A stretch of 64,000 nt of DNA from Zhihengliuella halotolerans (GCF_004217565.1 NZ_SHLA01000001.1:372001-436000); one strand, 5' to 3'; counted from the first letter of the stretch, positions 45,401 through 56,320 are shown. Numbers and translations: made by a program. Notes: generated by a model not told the origin, from the sequence alone.

Positions 45401-46372
45401 TTAGGCACCATTCCTTTGTGAGTCGAAGGTTAGAATCTCGGAGATTGGGCGGCGGGGAGAGCGTGCTGCACGAGCGCTGCTGGTCGGCGCGTAGCCCAAA
45501 GCAACCGTGCAGATTATGTCTTCGCTATTAGGGATATCTGAGAGAACTCTTAGTTTCTTGGAGAGTGAGTTGGACTTAGACCAATTGAGCATGCAGGAGT
45601 CGACGCCGATACTGTGAAGGCCCCATACGAACGTCATTGCAAAAAGCCCGCCATCGATCCAGCCTTGATTCCGCTCTCCAACGCCGGTGAAAAGGCGTGT
45701 ATCGACCGTTATGATTGCCAACGTTGTGATGTCGTCGCCGAAGCCAGCGTTGCCCGACTGAAGTTTAAGGGCTGCTCTAATCTTGGTCGGGTTGGTCAGG
45801 ATATGAACGCGTGATGCCTGACGATTGCAGACAGAAGGCGTCGACTGAGCAATTTCTACAGCGTGCGTAATATCAGCCTGACCGACGACCCTGGAAGGGT
45901 CGAAATTCCTAACGCTTCTGCGGCTAAGGAAAAAATCGACTGATGGCCCATCCACCGGCTCTGCGACGAACGGTGCTAGGTTGCTGTCGATCTCGCCGTG
46001 ATTGTTCCATTGCTCAAGACCATCTAAAGCCTCCTCGGCTGCAGCGGCAACGTGGCCAGGAATTGCGGCGATCACCGCAGGAGTCGCAAGGATTCCTCGC
46101 AGCCGCTGGCTTGGCTCAGCACCGAACGGCTGTCTGGGTTCCCGAAGTGAGAGGCCCTTCTCGATCCGGTGGTAATCCTTAATGGCCTGTGCTTCGTGCC
46201 CCCTCGACCCGGAAGAGTCGTACACGCGGTCCGAGGGCCCGCTGTGGCGGAGGAAGCGCCTGAGATCGGCGTAGAACTCGGTGATTGCCATCATCCGTTC
46301 GCGGACCTGAAAAATCTTCCGCTGCGCTGGGCTTGGGATGCGGCTCAAGGCCGTCAGGGCCAAGTTCTTCAT
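45401..46372 (-). CDS. Nitroreductase-family protein in polysaccharide cluster
   Basis: 323 residues. The flavin-binding nitroreductase fold occupies about 145-310 (FFLSRRSVRNFDPSRVVGQA, APSVCNRQ-like TPSVCNRQASRVHIL, GGLFAMTFVWGLHSIGVDSC, CTVALGYAP). The first 140 residues are an unassigned helical extension. Nitroreductase plus pyruvyltransferase pairs recur in actinobacterial polysaccharide loci, where a redox step on a sugar or its modification is suspected but not shown. First gene of the four-gene minus-strand run to 41255. Confidence 0.85.
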   Translation of the reverse strand: MKNLALTALSRIPSPAQRKIFQVRERMMAITEFYADLRRFLRHSGPSDRVYDSSGSRGHEAQAIKDYHRIEKGLSLREPRQPFGAEPSQRLRGILATPAVIAAIPGHVAAAAEEALDGLEQWNNHGEIDSNLAPFVAEPVDGPSVDFFLSRRSVRNFDPSRVVGQADITHAVEIAQSTPSVCNRQASRVHILTNPTKIRAALKLQSGNAGFGDDITTLAIITVDTRLFTGVGERNQGWIDGGLFAMTFVWGLHSIGVDSCMLNWSKSNSLSKKLRVLSDIPNSEDIICTVALGYAPTSSARAARSPRRPISEILTFDSQRNGA

Positions 46373-46506
46373 GGGACTCCTTGAGGAAGCGGGCTACGAC
46401 CCATCTCGTTCCGCGCTGTGTGCGTTCGGATACTGCGTCTAGACTACTAGGCTGAAGGGTAGTTTCGGCGCGGATGCGTCAAGCAGGGGCGTTGGGGAAG
46501 GCATAG

Positions 46507-47886
46507 ATGAGCGAACAAGCCGTCATTGGCTCGCGGATGAATCCGAAGAGGGTGCGAGTCGTACCCACATTCAGGGACCTTCTTATGTATGAGAAGCTGA
46601 CGTTCTTCGCTGTGGTATTCCTGCCACTTCAGCAGGCATTTTCCATTGAATTAGGGTTTCCCCTCAAAGTGAGTGAGCTCTTACTCATTGCAGCTTCGTT
46701 CTTCTATCTACTTGGCCCAAAGCGCAAGTTCCGAGATCATCGGGTCAAGTTCCTAATTTGGTCACTGATAGCTGTCGTATTAATATCTTACGTGTTCCAT
46801 GCTGTTATGCCGCAGCCGTTGGGCGTATTTCAAGGATATAGTCGGTCACCGTTAGTCGATCTGACTATCTATACATTCTATCCTGTCCTTACAGTTCTTT
46901 TATTTTTCTTGACTGCGAGCCTGCGGGCTAAATGGCTTTGGGCGGCCTTTAGGATTTCTGTATATGTTTGCCTCCTTGCGACTCTGCTTCAGATCGTTGC
47001 GCACGCACTGGACAACACGTCGATCCTCGAGATTTTGAACTATCAGACGAGAATCAGGGCTGAGTCTCTCGACGGAACGGGAGACGGTGCCTACCGGAAC
47101 GGGCCCTTTACGGAGGGGCAGCATCTCGGGTTTTACGCAGGTGTCGCTTTTCTCCTGGGGCTACGCCACAGAAGCCTGACTGTCGTAGGTATTTCGATTT
47201 TTCTTGGAGTCTACTCGCAGTCCACGACAACTTTCGTTGGGGTCCTCCTTGGCTTGTCAGTAGCGATTCTCGTGAGGCCGCAATTGACGGTATGGGTTCG
47301 CGTTCTTTTCTTAGGAATAACGGCGGTTGTAGTTGGCTCGGTTGTGCCCGCGGTACGCAACTATTTTGAGATTCAGTTGGCCAAATTTGGCCTCCTGGAA
47401 TCAGCGGCTGGACTTGGCGATCCGAGTCGTTCTCTCGATGTAAGATCGCTCAAAACGGAAATTGCCTCCAGGATGATGTTCGATCATCCTTGGCTTGGCG
47501 TCGGGGCCGGTCGTTACGGTATGTGGTTCTACCGTGAGCCAGAATCTAGTCAGGCACCACCATGGTATTTTCAAGATGATTATCGCGCAATTGCGGAAAA
47601 CGCGTACGCGCAGGTGGGCGCCGAGTTCGGCATGGTTGCAGCCATTCTATTTCTTGCATTGGTTTCGTTGCTTGTCTGGAGGCTGCGACGGCAGTCGGCT
47701 GTGATTCTTGCCCTCGGCGTATTCGTGCTTGTATCAATCAGTACGCAGTCATCTTGGACATTCATGCCGATTTGGGTCAGCTTGGCGATCATGTTTTGTC
47801 TCTCCAAGGAGGGAAGGTCAGCGTCAGTAACTGCGCCGGTTGAGCATCGAATCAAGTCGGGTCGTTCAGACGCGCATACCAACTGA
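46507..47886 (+). CDS. O-antigen ligase/polymerase-like membrane protein (Wzy-like)
   Basis: 459 residues with ten or more membrane segments and a long extracellular loop (about 180-210 and 290-355) holding the family-type motif DHPWLGVGAGRYG. Probably polymerises repeat units outside the membrane. GGGAAGG upstream of ATG. It is the only plus-strand gene inside the polysaccharide cluster. AT-rich composition. Confidence 0.85.
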   Translation: MSEQAVIGSRMNPKRVRVVPTFRDLLMYEKLTFFAVVFLPLQQAFSIELGFPLKVSELLLIAASFFYLLGPKRKFRDHRVKFLIWSLIAVVLISYVFHAVMPQPLGVFQGYSRSPLVDLTIYTFYPVLTVLLFFLTASLRAKWLWAAFRISVYVCLLATLLQIVAHALDNTSILEILNYQTRIRAESLDGTGDGAYRNGPFTEGQHLGFYAGVAFLLGLRHRSLTVVGISIFLGVYSQSTTTFVGVLLGLSVAILVRPQLTVWVRVLFLGITAVVVGSVVPAVRNYFEIQLAKFGLLESAAGLGDPSRSLDVRSLKTEIASRMMFDHPWLGVGAGRYGMWFYREPESSQAPPWYFQDDYRAIAENAYAQVGAEFGMVAAILFLALVSLLVWRLRRQSAVILALGVFVLVSISTQSSWTFMPIWVSLAIMFCLSKEGRSASVTAPVEHRIKSGRSDAHTN

Positions 47887-47952
47887 CCAACGCGTCAACG
47901 TCTCATCTCTCGTCGAGATGTAATGTTCCGCGTCATTTATCTGCGTTTGTTA

Positions 47953-49065
47953 TCAGGCAACGATTGGTAGCACGTCTTGAATCGCTTTGGACAGTTTGCG
48001 TGCTGAAGCGGACCACGAGTACTTGCTGGCGTTGTCGGCGCCGTCGAGGCGCAACTTGTTCCGCAGGGACTCGTCCGCTGCGGACGAGCGCATCAACTCC
48101 GACATGCCGTCGACATCCAACGGGTCGAAGTAGAGGGCGCTGTCGCCGAGGACCTCGGGGATCGACGCTGCGTTCGACGCGATGACCGGGGCGCCAGCAG
48201 CTTGGGCCTCCAGCGGGGGGATGCCGAAACCTTCGTAGAGGGACGGGAAGACGAACGCCAACGCTCCGGCGTAGGCCTGTGCGAGTTCCGAATCTGAGAC
48301 GCGGCCCAAGTACCTGATATTCGCCGTGCTCCTCGATTCCCGAGCCGCGAACGTGTTGGCCTGCTGACCGATGATGCGTAGCTCGACCTCGCTGCCGGAC
48401 CCGTCGATGAAGTCCATGAAGGCCTGTTCCAAGCGCTCGAAGTTCTTGTGCACGTTGGGCGAGGACACGGCCAAGAAGTACGGCTTCTCCGCGCCCGGGT
48501 CAGCCAGTGGCTCGGTCCTGTGCTCGAAGAAGAATGCCGATGGCGCATTGGGGATGACGACGATCTTCTCCTTCGGCAGCCCGAAGTGATCCGCGATTTC
48601 GGACTTGGAGAACTCGCTCACCGTGATGACACGGCGGGCGTTCTTCAGGAAGAGCGGGGCCAGAATCCCGTACACGAGCCGGAACTTCCAGGAGAAGCTC
48701 TCCGGGAAGCGCACGTACGTCACGTCGTGGTGCGGAGCGAACTGGTTGCGGTAGAAGGCCGGTGCCGTGCTGCTGAGACCGATCAGCAGCGGTGTTCCGT
48801 GGCGCTTCAAGTACAGGGGGAGGTCAACTTGTTCCCAGAGGTGTCCCTGCGTGCGGCCGATCTCTACGACGTCGTGCCCTGCGAGCGGGCCGTCGGATCG
48901 CGGGCGGACGCCCTGTGGCACGAGGATCTCGACCGGGAAGTCCGCGATCGCCAACAGGGCCGCCGTCACCTCCTCTGCGAATCGCTGGACGCCGGTCACG
49001 GGCTGACCGAGGAAGCGCCCGTTGATGACGACTTTTCGCGTGGGCGCTGTGGATTCACTCGCCAT
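47953..49065 (-). CDS. GT4-type glycosyltransferase
   Basis: 370 residues, GT-B fold. N-terminal GRFLGQPVTGVQRFAEEV, central KPYFLAVSSPNVHKNFERL and the C-terminal donor site FPSLYEGFGIPPLEAQAAG, with an intact E-x7-E. Retaining transferase using a nucleotide-sugar, adding one sugar of the repeat unit; donor unknown. ATG 49065 has GGAG at 7 bases and overlaps the epimerase stop by 11 bases. Confidence 0.9.
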   Translation of the reverse strand: MASESTAPTRKVVINGRFLGQPVTGVQRFAEEVTAALLAIADFPVEILVPQGVRPRSDGPLAGHDVVEIGRTQGHLWEQVDLPLYLKRHGTPLLIGLSSTAPAFYRNQFAPHHDVTYVRFPESFSWKFRLVYGILAPLFLKNARRVITVSEFSKSEIADHFGLPKEKIVVIPNAPSAFFFEHRTEPLADPGAEKPYFLAVSSPNVHKNFERLEQAFMDFIDGSGSEVELRIIGQQANTFAARESRSTANIRYLGRVSDSELAQAYAGALAFVFPSLYEGFGIPPLEAQAAGAPVIASNAASIPEVLGDSALYFDPLDVDGMSELMRSSAADESLRNKLRLDGADNASKYSWSASARKLSKAIQDVLPIVA

Positions 49066-49978
49066 CGTTGATCTCCTCCCAGAGCTTGGTGATGCCGGCC
49101 TCAAGGCTCGTGCTGTTCGGCAGCGTGCCGAATTCGTCGTCGAAACGTGACATGTCCAGCGTCACCGACTGCACGTACGATGCCGGCTGCGGGACTGTTT
49201 CGATGACCGGCCGGATGCCCGTCACCTGCGCAATCCCCTCGAATACGTCGTTGACGGTGTTTCCCGTGCCGCTGCCGAGGTTGTAGACGCGGTTCCGTGG
49301 TGCCGGAGCCTCGAGCAGGCGGGCCAGCCGCTCCAGGAGGTCATCCATCCAGATGTAGTCGCGCACCATGGAGCCGTCGCCCATGCGGGTCAGGGGCTGC
49401 CCGTCGAGGACGCGCCGCAAGGCGATCGGAATGACGCCCTGGAGCCGGTCCGGGCGCTGGCGGGTCCCGTAGGGGTTGGCGATGCGGAGTACGAGGGACT
49501 GCATCGAAGACTGCGAGCAGATCAGGTCCAGGTACGTTTCGATGCACAGCTTGCCGGTTCCATAAGCGGAGATCGGAGCGAGATCGTCCGTCTCCTTGTA
49601 CGGCCCCGGGGTGGCCGAACTGTAGATCGCCCCACCTGTGGAGGCGAAGACGAACCGGCGCACGCCGTGATCGGCTGCGGATTGGGCGAGCCGGACGGCC
49701 GGAAGGACGTTGGACGCGAGATCATCGGGCGCATTGACGCCGCGCGATGCGGCTGTGCTCGAGGTCAGGAAGTGGAACACCTCGTCCATGCCCGCCAAGG
49801 CCGCGCTGACCTGCGCGGCGTCGTGGAAGTCGCCCTGGATGGCGCGGGCAGGGGCGGAGTAGGTGGGCTCGCGGGAGAAACGGTCGAAGACGGTGACGTC
49901 GTAGCCGAGCCTGTCGAGGAGGTCGACGACGTGCGAGCCGATGAAGCCGTTGCCGCCGAAGACGATGGCCTTCTTCAT
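49055..49978 (-). CDS. NAD-dependent sugar epimerase/dehydratase
   Basis: 307-residue extended short-chain dehydrogenase. NAD site GGNGFIGSH (8-16), catalytic-type S..YGTGK in ISAYGTGKLCIETYL, and RIANPYGTRQRP typical of UDP-glucose 4-epimerase-like enzymes. It would supply an activated sugar for the polymer; exact substrate unknown. ATG overlaps the upstream TGA (ATGA). Confidence 0.88.
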   Translation of the reverse strand: MKKAIVFGGNGFIGSHVVDLLDRLGYDVTVFDRFSREPTYSAPARAIQGDFHDAAQVSAALAGMDEVFHFLTSSTAASRGVNAPDDLASNVLPAVRLAQSAADHGVRRFVFASTGGAIYSSATPGPYKETDDLAPISAYGTGKLCIETYLDLICSQSSMQSLVLRIANPYGTRQRPDRLQGVIPIALRRVLDGQPLTRMGDGSMVRDYIWMDDLLERLARLLEAPAPRNRVYNLGSGTGNTVNDVFEGIAQVTGIRPVIETVPQPASYVQSVTLDMSRFDDEFGTLPNSTSLEAGITKLWEEINDGE

Positions 49979-51087
49979 GCGGTCCGCTCGCGGTACAGGC
50001 TGAGTGTCTCGGGGCCGAGGCCCGCATCCGTCAGGGACCGGCGGGCGTGCTCGATTGCTTCGGCACCCATGGAGCGGCGGAGCGCAGGATCGTCCAGCAA
50101 GACCTTGCACTTCTCCACCAGTTCGGCATCGGTGCCGCAGACGAATCCGGAGACCCCGTCGAGGACCGCATCGCGGTTGCCGACGACGTCGGAGACCACG
50201 CATGGGATGCCAGCGGCCTGAGCCTGCATGAGCGCCATGGGCATGCCCTCCCACAGGGACGGGAAGAGGAAGACGTCAGCCTCTTCCAGCTCTCGAGCCA
50301 GTTCGTCGGGGGAGATCCACCCGGTCACCGTGACTCCGTCGCTGATCCATTCGGCTTCGTCGGCCGGTTCGCCGCCGCCGATCCAGCGGAAGTCGCCGGC
50401 GTCGCCCAGCGCGTCGGCGACGCGGGAAAAGCGCCACGGAGCCTTCTGGTAGCAAACACGCGCGACCGTGACGACGCGCGGCTTGCCGGGTTTGTTCGTG
50501 ATCGGCTCGGACCGGACGTCTCCGATCTGGGTGGGGGAGATGCCGGTCTGGATCTGCGCGGCGGAGCGCGGACGGAGCCGGGCGACGGCCAACTGGTGCT
50601 CGCTGTCGCACGTCGAGACGACCGTCGCCGGGGTCCGGGCGAGGAGCTGCTCCGTCAACGCGGCGACGCGTCGGGCCGGGGCCGGGAGGTCCTCGCGAAG
50701 GAAAGACCAGCCGTGGGGCGAGTAGAACAGCCGGCGTGACTTCGCGCCGACCGGCATCAGCAGCCGAACGGCGGCGCCCGCGAAGGATGAGTGCAAGTGC
50801 ACGGCGTCGTACAGGTCGCGCACGAGGCGCGCCCGCACGGTGCGCGCCATGGTGAACAGATCCCGCCCGCGGCGTCCCGTCGAATACGAGACGAGCCGGA
50901 CGGCGGGGTGGAAGCGCCGCGCGAGCTCGTCGGCCGCAGGCGTCTCGGGGCGGTCCATGTAGTGGACCTCGACGGTTGCGCCGGCCTCGACCTGCCGGAG
51001 CGCGAGCGAGGCGATGACGGTGACGATGCCGCCGCCCATCGCTTCCGTGACGTGCGCGACGCGCAGCGGATTGGAATGCTGGATCAA
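49975..51087 (-). CDS. GT4-type glycosyltransferase with E-x7-Q donor motif
   Basis: 370 residues, GT-B fold: HVTEAMGGGIVTVIASLAL near the N-terminus, LFYSPHGWSFLRED, VVTVARVCYQKAPW and LFPSLWEGMPMALMQAQAAG. The second acidic residue of the usual E-x7-E is Gln here, an oddity that could change donor handling. The likely start is TTG 51087 (GAGGGCG upstream), 17 bases after rmlA; the frame stays open further upstream inside rmlA. Confidence 0.87.
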   Translation of the reverse strand: MIQHSNPLRVAHVTEAMGGGIVTVIASLALRQVEAGATVEVHYMDRPETPAADELARRFHPAVRLVSYSTGRRGRDLFTMARTVRARLVRDLYDAVHLHSSFAGAAVRLLMPVGAKSRRLFYSPHGWSFLREDLPAPARRVAALTEQLLARTPATVVSTCDSEHQLAVARLRPRSAAQIQTGISPTQIGDVRSEPITNKPGKPRVVTVARVCYQKAPWRFSRVADALGDAGDFRWIGGGEPADEAEWISDGVTVTGWISPDELARELEEADVFLFPSLWEGMPMALMQAQAAGIPCVVSDVVGNRDAVLDGVSGFVCGTDAELVEKCKVLLDDPALRRSMGAEAIEHARRSLTDAGLGPETLSLYRERTA

Positions 51088-51104
51088 GTGATTCGCCCTC
51101 GTCC

Positions 51105-51980
51105 TCAGCCGTTCCGACCGCGGACGACGAGCTCTTCCAGATACGCGCCGTACCCGCTCTTCGGCAGCAGCCGCGCCTGTGCCAGCAGCCCCTCGTCGTC
51201 GAGGTAGCCGCGCCGCCACGCGATCTCTTCCGGGCAGCCGACCTTGAGCCCCTGGCGGTGCTCCAGGGTCCTGATGAAGTTGGAGGCGTCGTTGAGGGAA
51301 TCGAAGGTGCCTGTGTCCAGCCAGGCGGTGCCGCGCGGCATGAGGCGGACGGTCAGCTCGCCGTCGTCGAGATAGGTCTGGTTGAGATCGGTGATCTCCA
51401 GTTCGCCGCGGGCCGAGGGGCGCAGCTGCCGGGCGCGTTCGACGACGGAGTTGTCGTAGAAGTAGAGGCCCGGGATCGCGTAGTTGCTCTTGGGCGCGGC
51501 CGGCTTCTCCTCGAGGGACTTGGCGCGGTAGTCGCCGTCGAACTCGACGACGCCGTAGGCGGAGGGGTCCTTGACCCAGTAGCCGAAGATCGTCGCGCCG
51601 TGCACCGACTGCTGATCCTCGAGGCCCAGCCCGAGGCCGGGGCCGTACACCAGGTTGTCACCGAGCACGAGGGCGACGGAGTCGTCTCCGATGTGGTCCT
51701 CGCAGAGGAGGAACGCCTGGGCCAGGCCGTCGGGGGAGGGCTGGACGCGGTAGGTCAGGTTCACGCCGAACTGGCTGCCGTCACCCAGCAGCGTCCGGAA
51801 CTGTTCCTGTTCGCGTGCCGTGGTGATGATCTCGATGTCCCGGATGTCCGCCAGCATGAGCGTGGACAGCGGGTAGTAGATCATCGGCTTGTCGTACACG
51901 GGCATGAGCTGCTTGCTGATGCCCAGTGTGATGGGGTGCAGGCGCGAGCCGGTGCCTCCGGCGAGGATGATGCCGCGCAC
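51105..51980 (-). CDS. rfbA: Glucose-1-phosphate thymidylyltransferase
   Basis: RmlA: makes dTDP-glucose from glucose-1-phosphate and dTTP, first step of dTDP-rhamnose. 291 residues beginning (M)[19 protein letters not shown], with [32 protein letters not shown] and [16 protein letters not shown] start at 51980; the open frame further upstream has no fitting homology. First gene of the minus-strand run to 47953, divergent from rfbB. Confidence 0.95.
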   Translation of the reverse strand: MRGIILAGGTGSRLHPITLGISKQLMPVYDKPMIYYPLSTLMLADIRDIEIITTAREQEQFRTLLGDGSQFGVNLTYRVQPSPDGLAQAFLLCEDHIGDDSVALVLGDNLVYGPGLGLGLEDQQSVHGATIFGYWVKDPSAYGVVEFDGDYRAKSLEEKPAAPKSNYAIPGLYFYDNSVVERARQLRPSARGELEITDLNQTYLDDGELTVRLMPRGTAWLDTGTFDSLNDASNFIRTLEHRQGLKVGCPEEIAWRRGYLDDEGLLAQARLLPKSGYGAYLEELVVRGRNG

Positions 51981-52090
51981 TAGGCGACCAGCTGACGACG
52001 AGCCGTGCGTGAGACGACGCCGGCGGTCCCGGAACCTACACACCTTCGACGAAACGGGCCATGAAAAATCCGCATGCGACGTCCCCCTAA

Positions 52091-53143
<1,053 letters not shown>

Positions 53144-53189
53144 ACCGGCGCCGGCGTCACGGACCCGCGCCGACGACCCGCCCTCCTGA

Positions 53190-53195
53190 CACAAT
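53190..53195 (+). promoter_or_regulatory. -10-like element (CACAAT) of alr, leaderless position
   Basis: Ends 6 bases before GTG 53202; one mismatch to TANNNT. Confidence 0.35.
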
Positions 53196-53201
53196 GGCTA
53201 G

Positions 53202-54401
53202 GTGACTTTCGTGAACGAACCGAGCGACGACGTCGTACTTGGCGTGCCCGACGACGAGACGCCGGCGCGGTGGGAGCGGCGGGCCGAGATCGACCTCTCC
53301 GCCATCCGGCACAACGTGCGGCGGGTGGCCGAGCTGGCCGCTCCGGCCAAGGTCATGGCGGTCGTGAAGGCCGACGCATACGGGCACGGCATGCTGCCGG
53401 TCGCCCGCGTCGCGCTCGAGGCCGGGGCCGCGTGGCTCGGCGTCGCGCACGTCGAGGAGGCGCTTCAGCTGCGCGCCGCCGGCATCACCGCCCCCGTGCT
53501 GGCGTGGCTGCACACGCCGGAAACGGACTTCGCCGCCGCGATCGACGCGGACATCGACCTGGGCGCGTCCGGCTGGGAGCTCGCGCAGGTGGCCGAGGCC
53601 GCCCGCGCCGGCCAGCACCCCGCGCGCGTGCACCTGAAGATCGACACCGGGCTGGGGCGCAACGGCGCGTCCGCGGACGCGTGGCAGTCCGTGCTCGACA
53701 CGGCCGCGCACTATCAGGAGGACGGGCTGCTGCGCGTGGTCGGTGTGTGGACGCACCTGGCCGTCGCGGACGAGCCGGACCGGCCCGAGACCGACGAGCA
53801 GCTCGCCGCGTTCCGCGACGCCGTCGAACAGGCCGAGGCCGCCGGGTTCGACCTCGAGCTGCGGCACGCCGCCAACACGCCCGCGGCGCTGTCCCGCCCG
53901 GACGCGCACTTCGACCTGGTGCGGCTCGGGATCGGCATGTACGGGCTCAGCCCGTTCCGCGACCAGAGCTCCGAGGACCTGGGCCTGCGCCCCGCGATGC
54001 GCCTCATGGCGCGCATCGCCAACGCCAAGCGCATGCCCGCGGACCACGGCGTCTCCTACGGGCTCACCTACCGCACCGAGAGTACGACGACGCTGGCGCT
54101 GGTCCCGCTCGGGTACGCCGACGGGGTGCCCCGTGTGGCGGTCGAGGGGCCCGTCGAGATCGCCGGGAAGCGGTACGTCTCCTGCGGGCGGGTGGCGATG
54201 GACCAGTTTGTCGTGGATCTGGGGGAGACGCCTGTGGATGGCCTGGTGGGGGAGCCGGCTGTGCTGTTCGGCGACGGCGGGCCGTCCGCGGACGAGTGGG
54301 CCGAGGCCGCCGGGACCATCAACTACGAGATCGTCACGCGCGTCGGTGCCCGCGTCGGCCGCGCGTACGTGGAGGGCAGCTGGGGTGAGGCCGGTGACTG
54401 A
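53202..54401 (+). CDS. alr: Alanine racemase
   Basis: PLP enzyme making D-alanine for peptidoglycan. 399 residues; PLP lysine K56 in VMAVVKADAYGHGM, RAEIDLSAIRHN before it, and the catalytic-tyrosine region HGVSYGLTYRTES; C-terminal beta domain with GRVAMDQFVVDLG. GTG start supported by the CACAAT element 6 bases upstream. Overlaps tsaE by 8 bases. Confidence 0.96.
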   Translation: MTFVNEPSDDVVLGVPDDETPARWERRAEIDLSAIRHNVRRVAELAAPAKVMAVVKADAYGHGMLPVARVALEAGAAWLGVAHVEEALQLRAAGITAPVLAWLHTPETDFAAAIDADIDLGASGWELAQVAEAARAGQHPARVHLKIDTGLGRNGASADAWQSVLDTAAHYQEDGLLRVVGVWTHLAVADEPDRPETDEQLAAFRDAVEQAEAAGFDLELRHAANTPAALSRPDAHFDLVRLGIGMYGLSPFRDQSSEDLGLRPAMRLMARIANAKRMPADHGVSYGLTYRTESTTTLALVPLGYADGVPRVAVEGPVEIAGKRYVSCGRVAMDQFVVDLGETPVDGLVGEPAVLFGDGGPSADEWAEAAGTINYEIVTRVGARVGRAYVEGSWGEAGD

Positions 54402-54927
54402 CACGCCGCTCTGGACGCGCGAGATCGAATCGATCGACGCCGAGACCACGCGGGCGCTCGCCGGGCGCATTGCCGCCGCGCTGCGCCCCGGCGACCTGAT
54501 CCTGCTGTCCGGTGAGCTCGGCGCCGGCAAGACGACGTTCACCCAGGGGCTCGGCGAGGGGCTCGGGGTGCGCGGCGGGATCATCTCGCCGACGTTCGTG
54601 CTGGCGCGCGTGCACCCGGCGCTCGCCGACGGGCCGGACCTGGTGCACGTCGACGCGTACCGGCTGGGATCGCCGGGGGAGGTCGACGACATCGACTTGG
54701 AGTCCACGATGGCGTCCAGCGTGACAGTGATCGAGTGGGGCCAGGGCAAGGCCGAGCATCTGTCCGACTCGCGGTTGGAGATCCACCTCGAACGGGCCAC
54801 GGGCGACGACGCCGGCGACGAGATCATCCTGGACTTCGAGGAGACGGACGAGGAAGACCCGCGGGTGTTGCGCGTCAGCGGCTACGGGCCGCGGTGGGCT
54901 GACCCATCGAGTGTGAACCTCGGCTGA
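54394..54927 (+). CDS. tsaE: tRNA threonylcarbamoyladenosine biosynthesis ATPase TsaE
   Basis: ATPase that recycles the TsaB-TsaD complex in t6A37 tRNA modification. 177 residues; Walker A GELGAGKTT (40-48), SPTFVLARV and VHVDAYRLGSPGEVDDIDLE, and the IEWGQ segment. GTG start inside the end of alr. tsaB, rimI and tsaD, which usually come next, are not found in the following 9 kb. Confidence 0.94.
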   Translation: MTDTPLWTREIESIDAETTRALAGRIAAALRPGDLILLSGELGAGKTTFTQGLGEGLGVRGGIISPTFVLARVHPALADGPDLVHVDAYRLGSPGEVDDIDLESTMASSVTVIEWGQGKAEHLSDSRLEIHLERATGDDAGDEIILDFEETDEEDPRVLRVSGYGPRWADPSSVNLG

Positions 54928-55091
54928 GTCCACCTGCCACCGCATCGGTGTTGCCATAGCAGGACTCGTCGCTCTGTTCTGAGAGGTGAGGAGACGCCGG
55001 CCTGCAGTCGTATGCGCTGGCCGCCATCGAAGCGAGTTGTGTTCGCGGACTTCGGCGAACGGCACCAAAGTGTGCCGTTTTGCCGTGCCGC

Positions 55092-55511
55092 CTATGGTTG
55101 CATTCGAGCCAAGAATTGCGAGGGAACGGGCAATTCGGCGAATCCGTATTGCTCGTAGAGCCCGTGCGCATCCGCCGTCGCAAGGAGCGTGCGGCGCAAC
55201 CCCAACGGTTCCAGATCGGCGACGACACCAGCTATCAGCGTTTTTCCAATGCCGAGGCCTCGTACTTCTGGGAGCACGAACACGTCGCAGAGCCAGGCGA
55301 ACGTCACGCTGTCCGTGACGACGCGGGCGTAGGCGACTTGTTCGCCGGAGTCCTCGCGCCAAACCCCGTAATTGAGTGACGCGTCGATAGCTGCATCCTG
55401 GACCGATCGAGGCCGCCCGGCCGCCCAGTACGAGCTCTCACTTAACCATTGATGCACGAGTGCGCGGTCAATTTTGTGTCGTTCATTCGAGAAGAAGTAG
55501 CGAGTTGGCAT
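55092..55511 (-). CDS. GNAT-family N-acetyltransferase
   Basis: 139 residues of the Gcn5-related acetyltransferase fold: VAYARVVTDSVTFAWLCDVFVLPEVRGLGIGKTLI carries the acetyl-CoA loop (RGLGIGK), and the end has TADAHGLYEQYGF. Acceptor unknown. A TACGAT element (55522-55517) ends 5 bases before the ATG. Confidence 0.9.
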   Translation of the reverse strand: MPTRYFFSNERHKIDRALVHQWLSESSYWAAGRPRSVQDAAIDASLNYGVWREDSGEQVAYARVVTDSVTFAWLCDVFVLPEVRGLGIGKTLIAGVVADLEPLGLRRTLLATADAHGLYEQYGFAELPVPSQFLARMQP

Positions 55512-55555
55512 GATTCATCGTATCCACAGGAGTCCCCGGCCGTAGGCGTAGCTGA

Positions 55556-55561
55556 TAGGTT
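55556..55561 (+). promoter_or_regulatory. -10 element (TAGGTT) of metallophosphoesterase gene, leaderless position
   Basis: Ends 6 bases before GTG 55568, in the divergent gap to the acetyltransferase. Confidence 0.4.
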
Positions 55562-55567
55562 GATCTA

Positions 55568-56320
55568 GTGCGTATCGCGGCTATTTCTGATGTCCACGGC
55601 AATGTGTTTGCTCTTCAGGCGGTGCTCGAATCGATAGCCGTTGATGATGTCGACTTGATCGTAAACCTCGGCGACCATCTTTCGGGTGGTGTCGCGCCGG
55701 GCGCGACCGCCGATCTCTTGATGCGCACGCCCGCCGTCTCCATCAGGGGCAACCATGAACGGCAAGTTCTGGAGATGCCTCGTGAACAGATGGGGAAGTC
55801 AGATCTGCTGGCACTCGAGGAGATCAGCGACGACCATCGCCGATGGCTGGCCGCGCTTCCGGAGACGGCGGAAGTCGCTCCCGGTGTTCTTGCTTTCCAC
55901 GGCACGCCGAAGAATGACCTGGAGTATCTGCTCGAGACTGTCACGCCACGCGGCGTGCGCCCGGCTACAACGGTCGAGGTGACACAACGGTTGGCCGGCT
56001 ATCTCGACTACGAGTTGCTGTTGTGTGGTCACACGCACCTTCAGCGATCCCTTCGTCTGAGTGGTGGTCAGCTCATTGTCAATCCAGGAAGTGTCGGTTG
56101 GCCCGCGTACGACGATGACGCGCCGTTCCCGCATCTGATCGAAGCAGGCACTCCGCACGCCCGCTATGCGCTCGTTGACGATGCCACAGGGAACTGGAGA
56201 GTCGAGTTCCGGACGATTGAATATCCGTGGGCGGAAGCCGCCGCACTAGCCCGAAGGAACAAGCGTCCAGATGTCGAGCATGCTCTGTTGACTGGCCAGA
56301 ACCTCTTGCACTCGCAGTGA
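55568..56320 (+). CDS. YfcE/MJ0936-type metallophosphoesterase
   Basis: 250-residue calcineurin-like phosphoesterase. The five metal motifs are present: ISDVHGN (7-13), LGDHLSGG, RGNHE, CGHTH and the following NPGSVGWP. Resembles small phosphodiesterases of unknown natural substrate. GTG start. Convergent with the giant gene across a 237-base gap. Confidence 0.92.
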   Translation: MRIAAISDVHGNVFALQAVLESIAVDDVDLIVNLGDHLSGGVAPGATADLLMRTPAVSIRGNHERQVLEMPREQMGKSDLLALEEISDDHRRWLAALPETAEVAPGVLAFHGTPKNDLEYLLETVTPRGVRPATTVEVTQRLAGYLDYELLLCGHTHLQRSLRLSGGQLIVNPGSVGWPAYDDDAPFPHLIEAGTPHARYALVDDATGNWRVEFRTIEYPWAEAAALARRNKRPDVEHALLTGQNLLHSQ

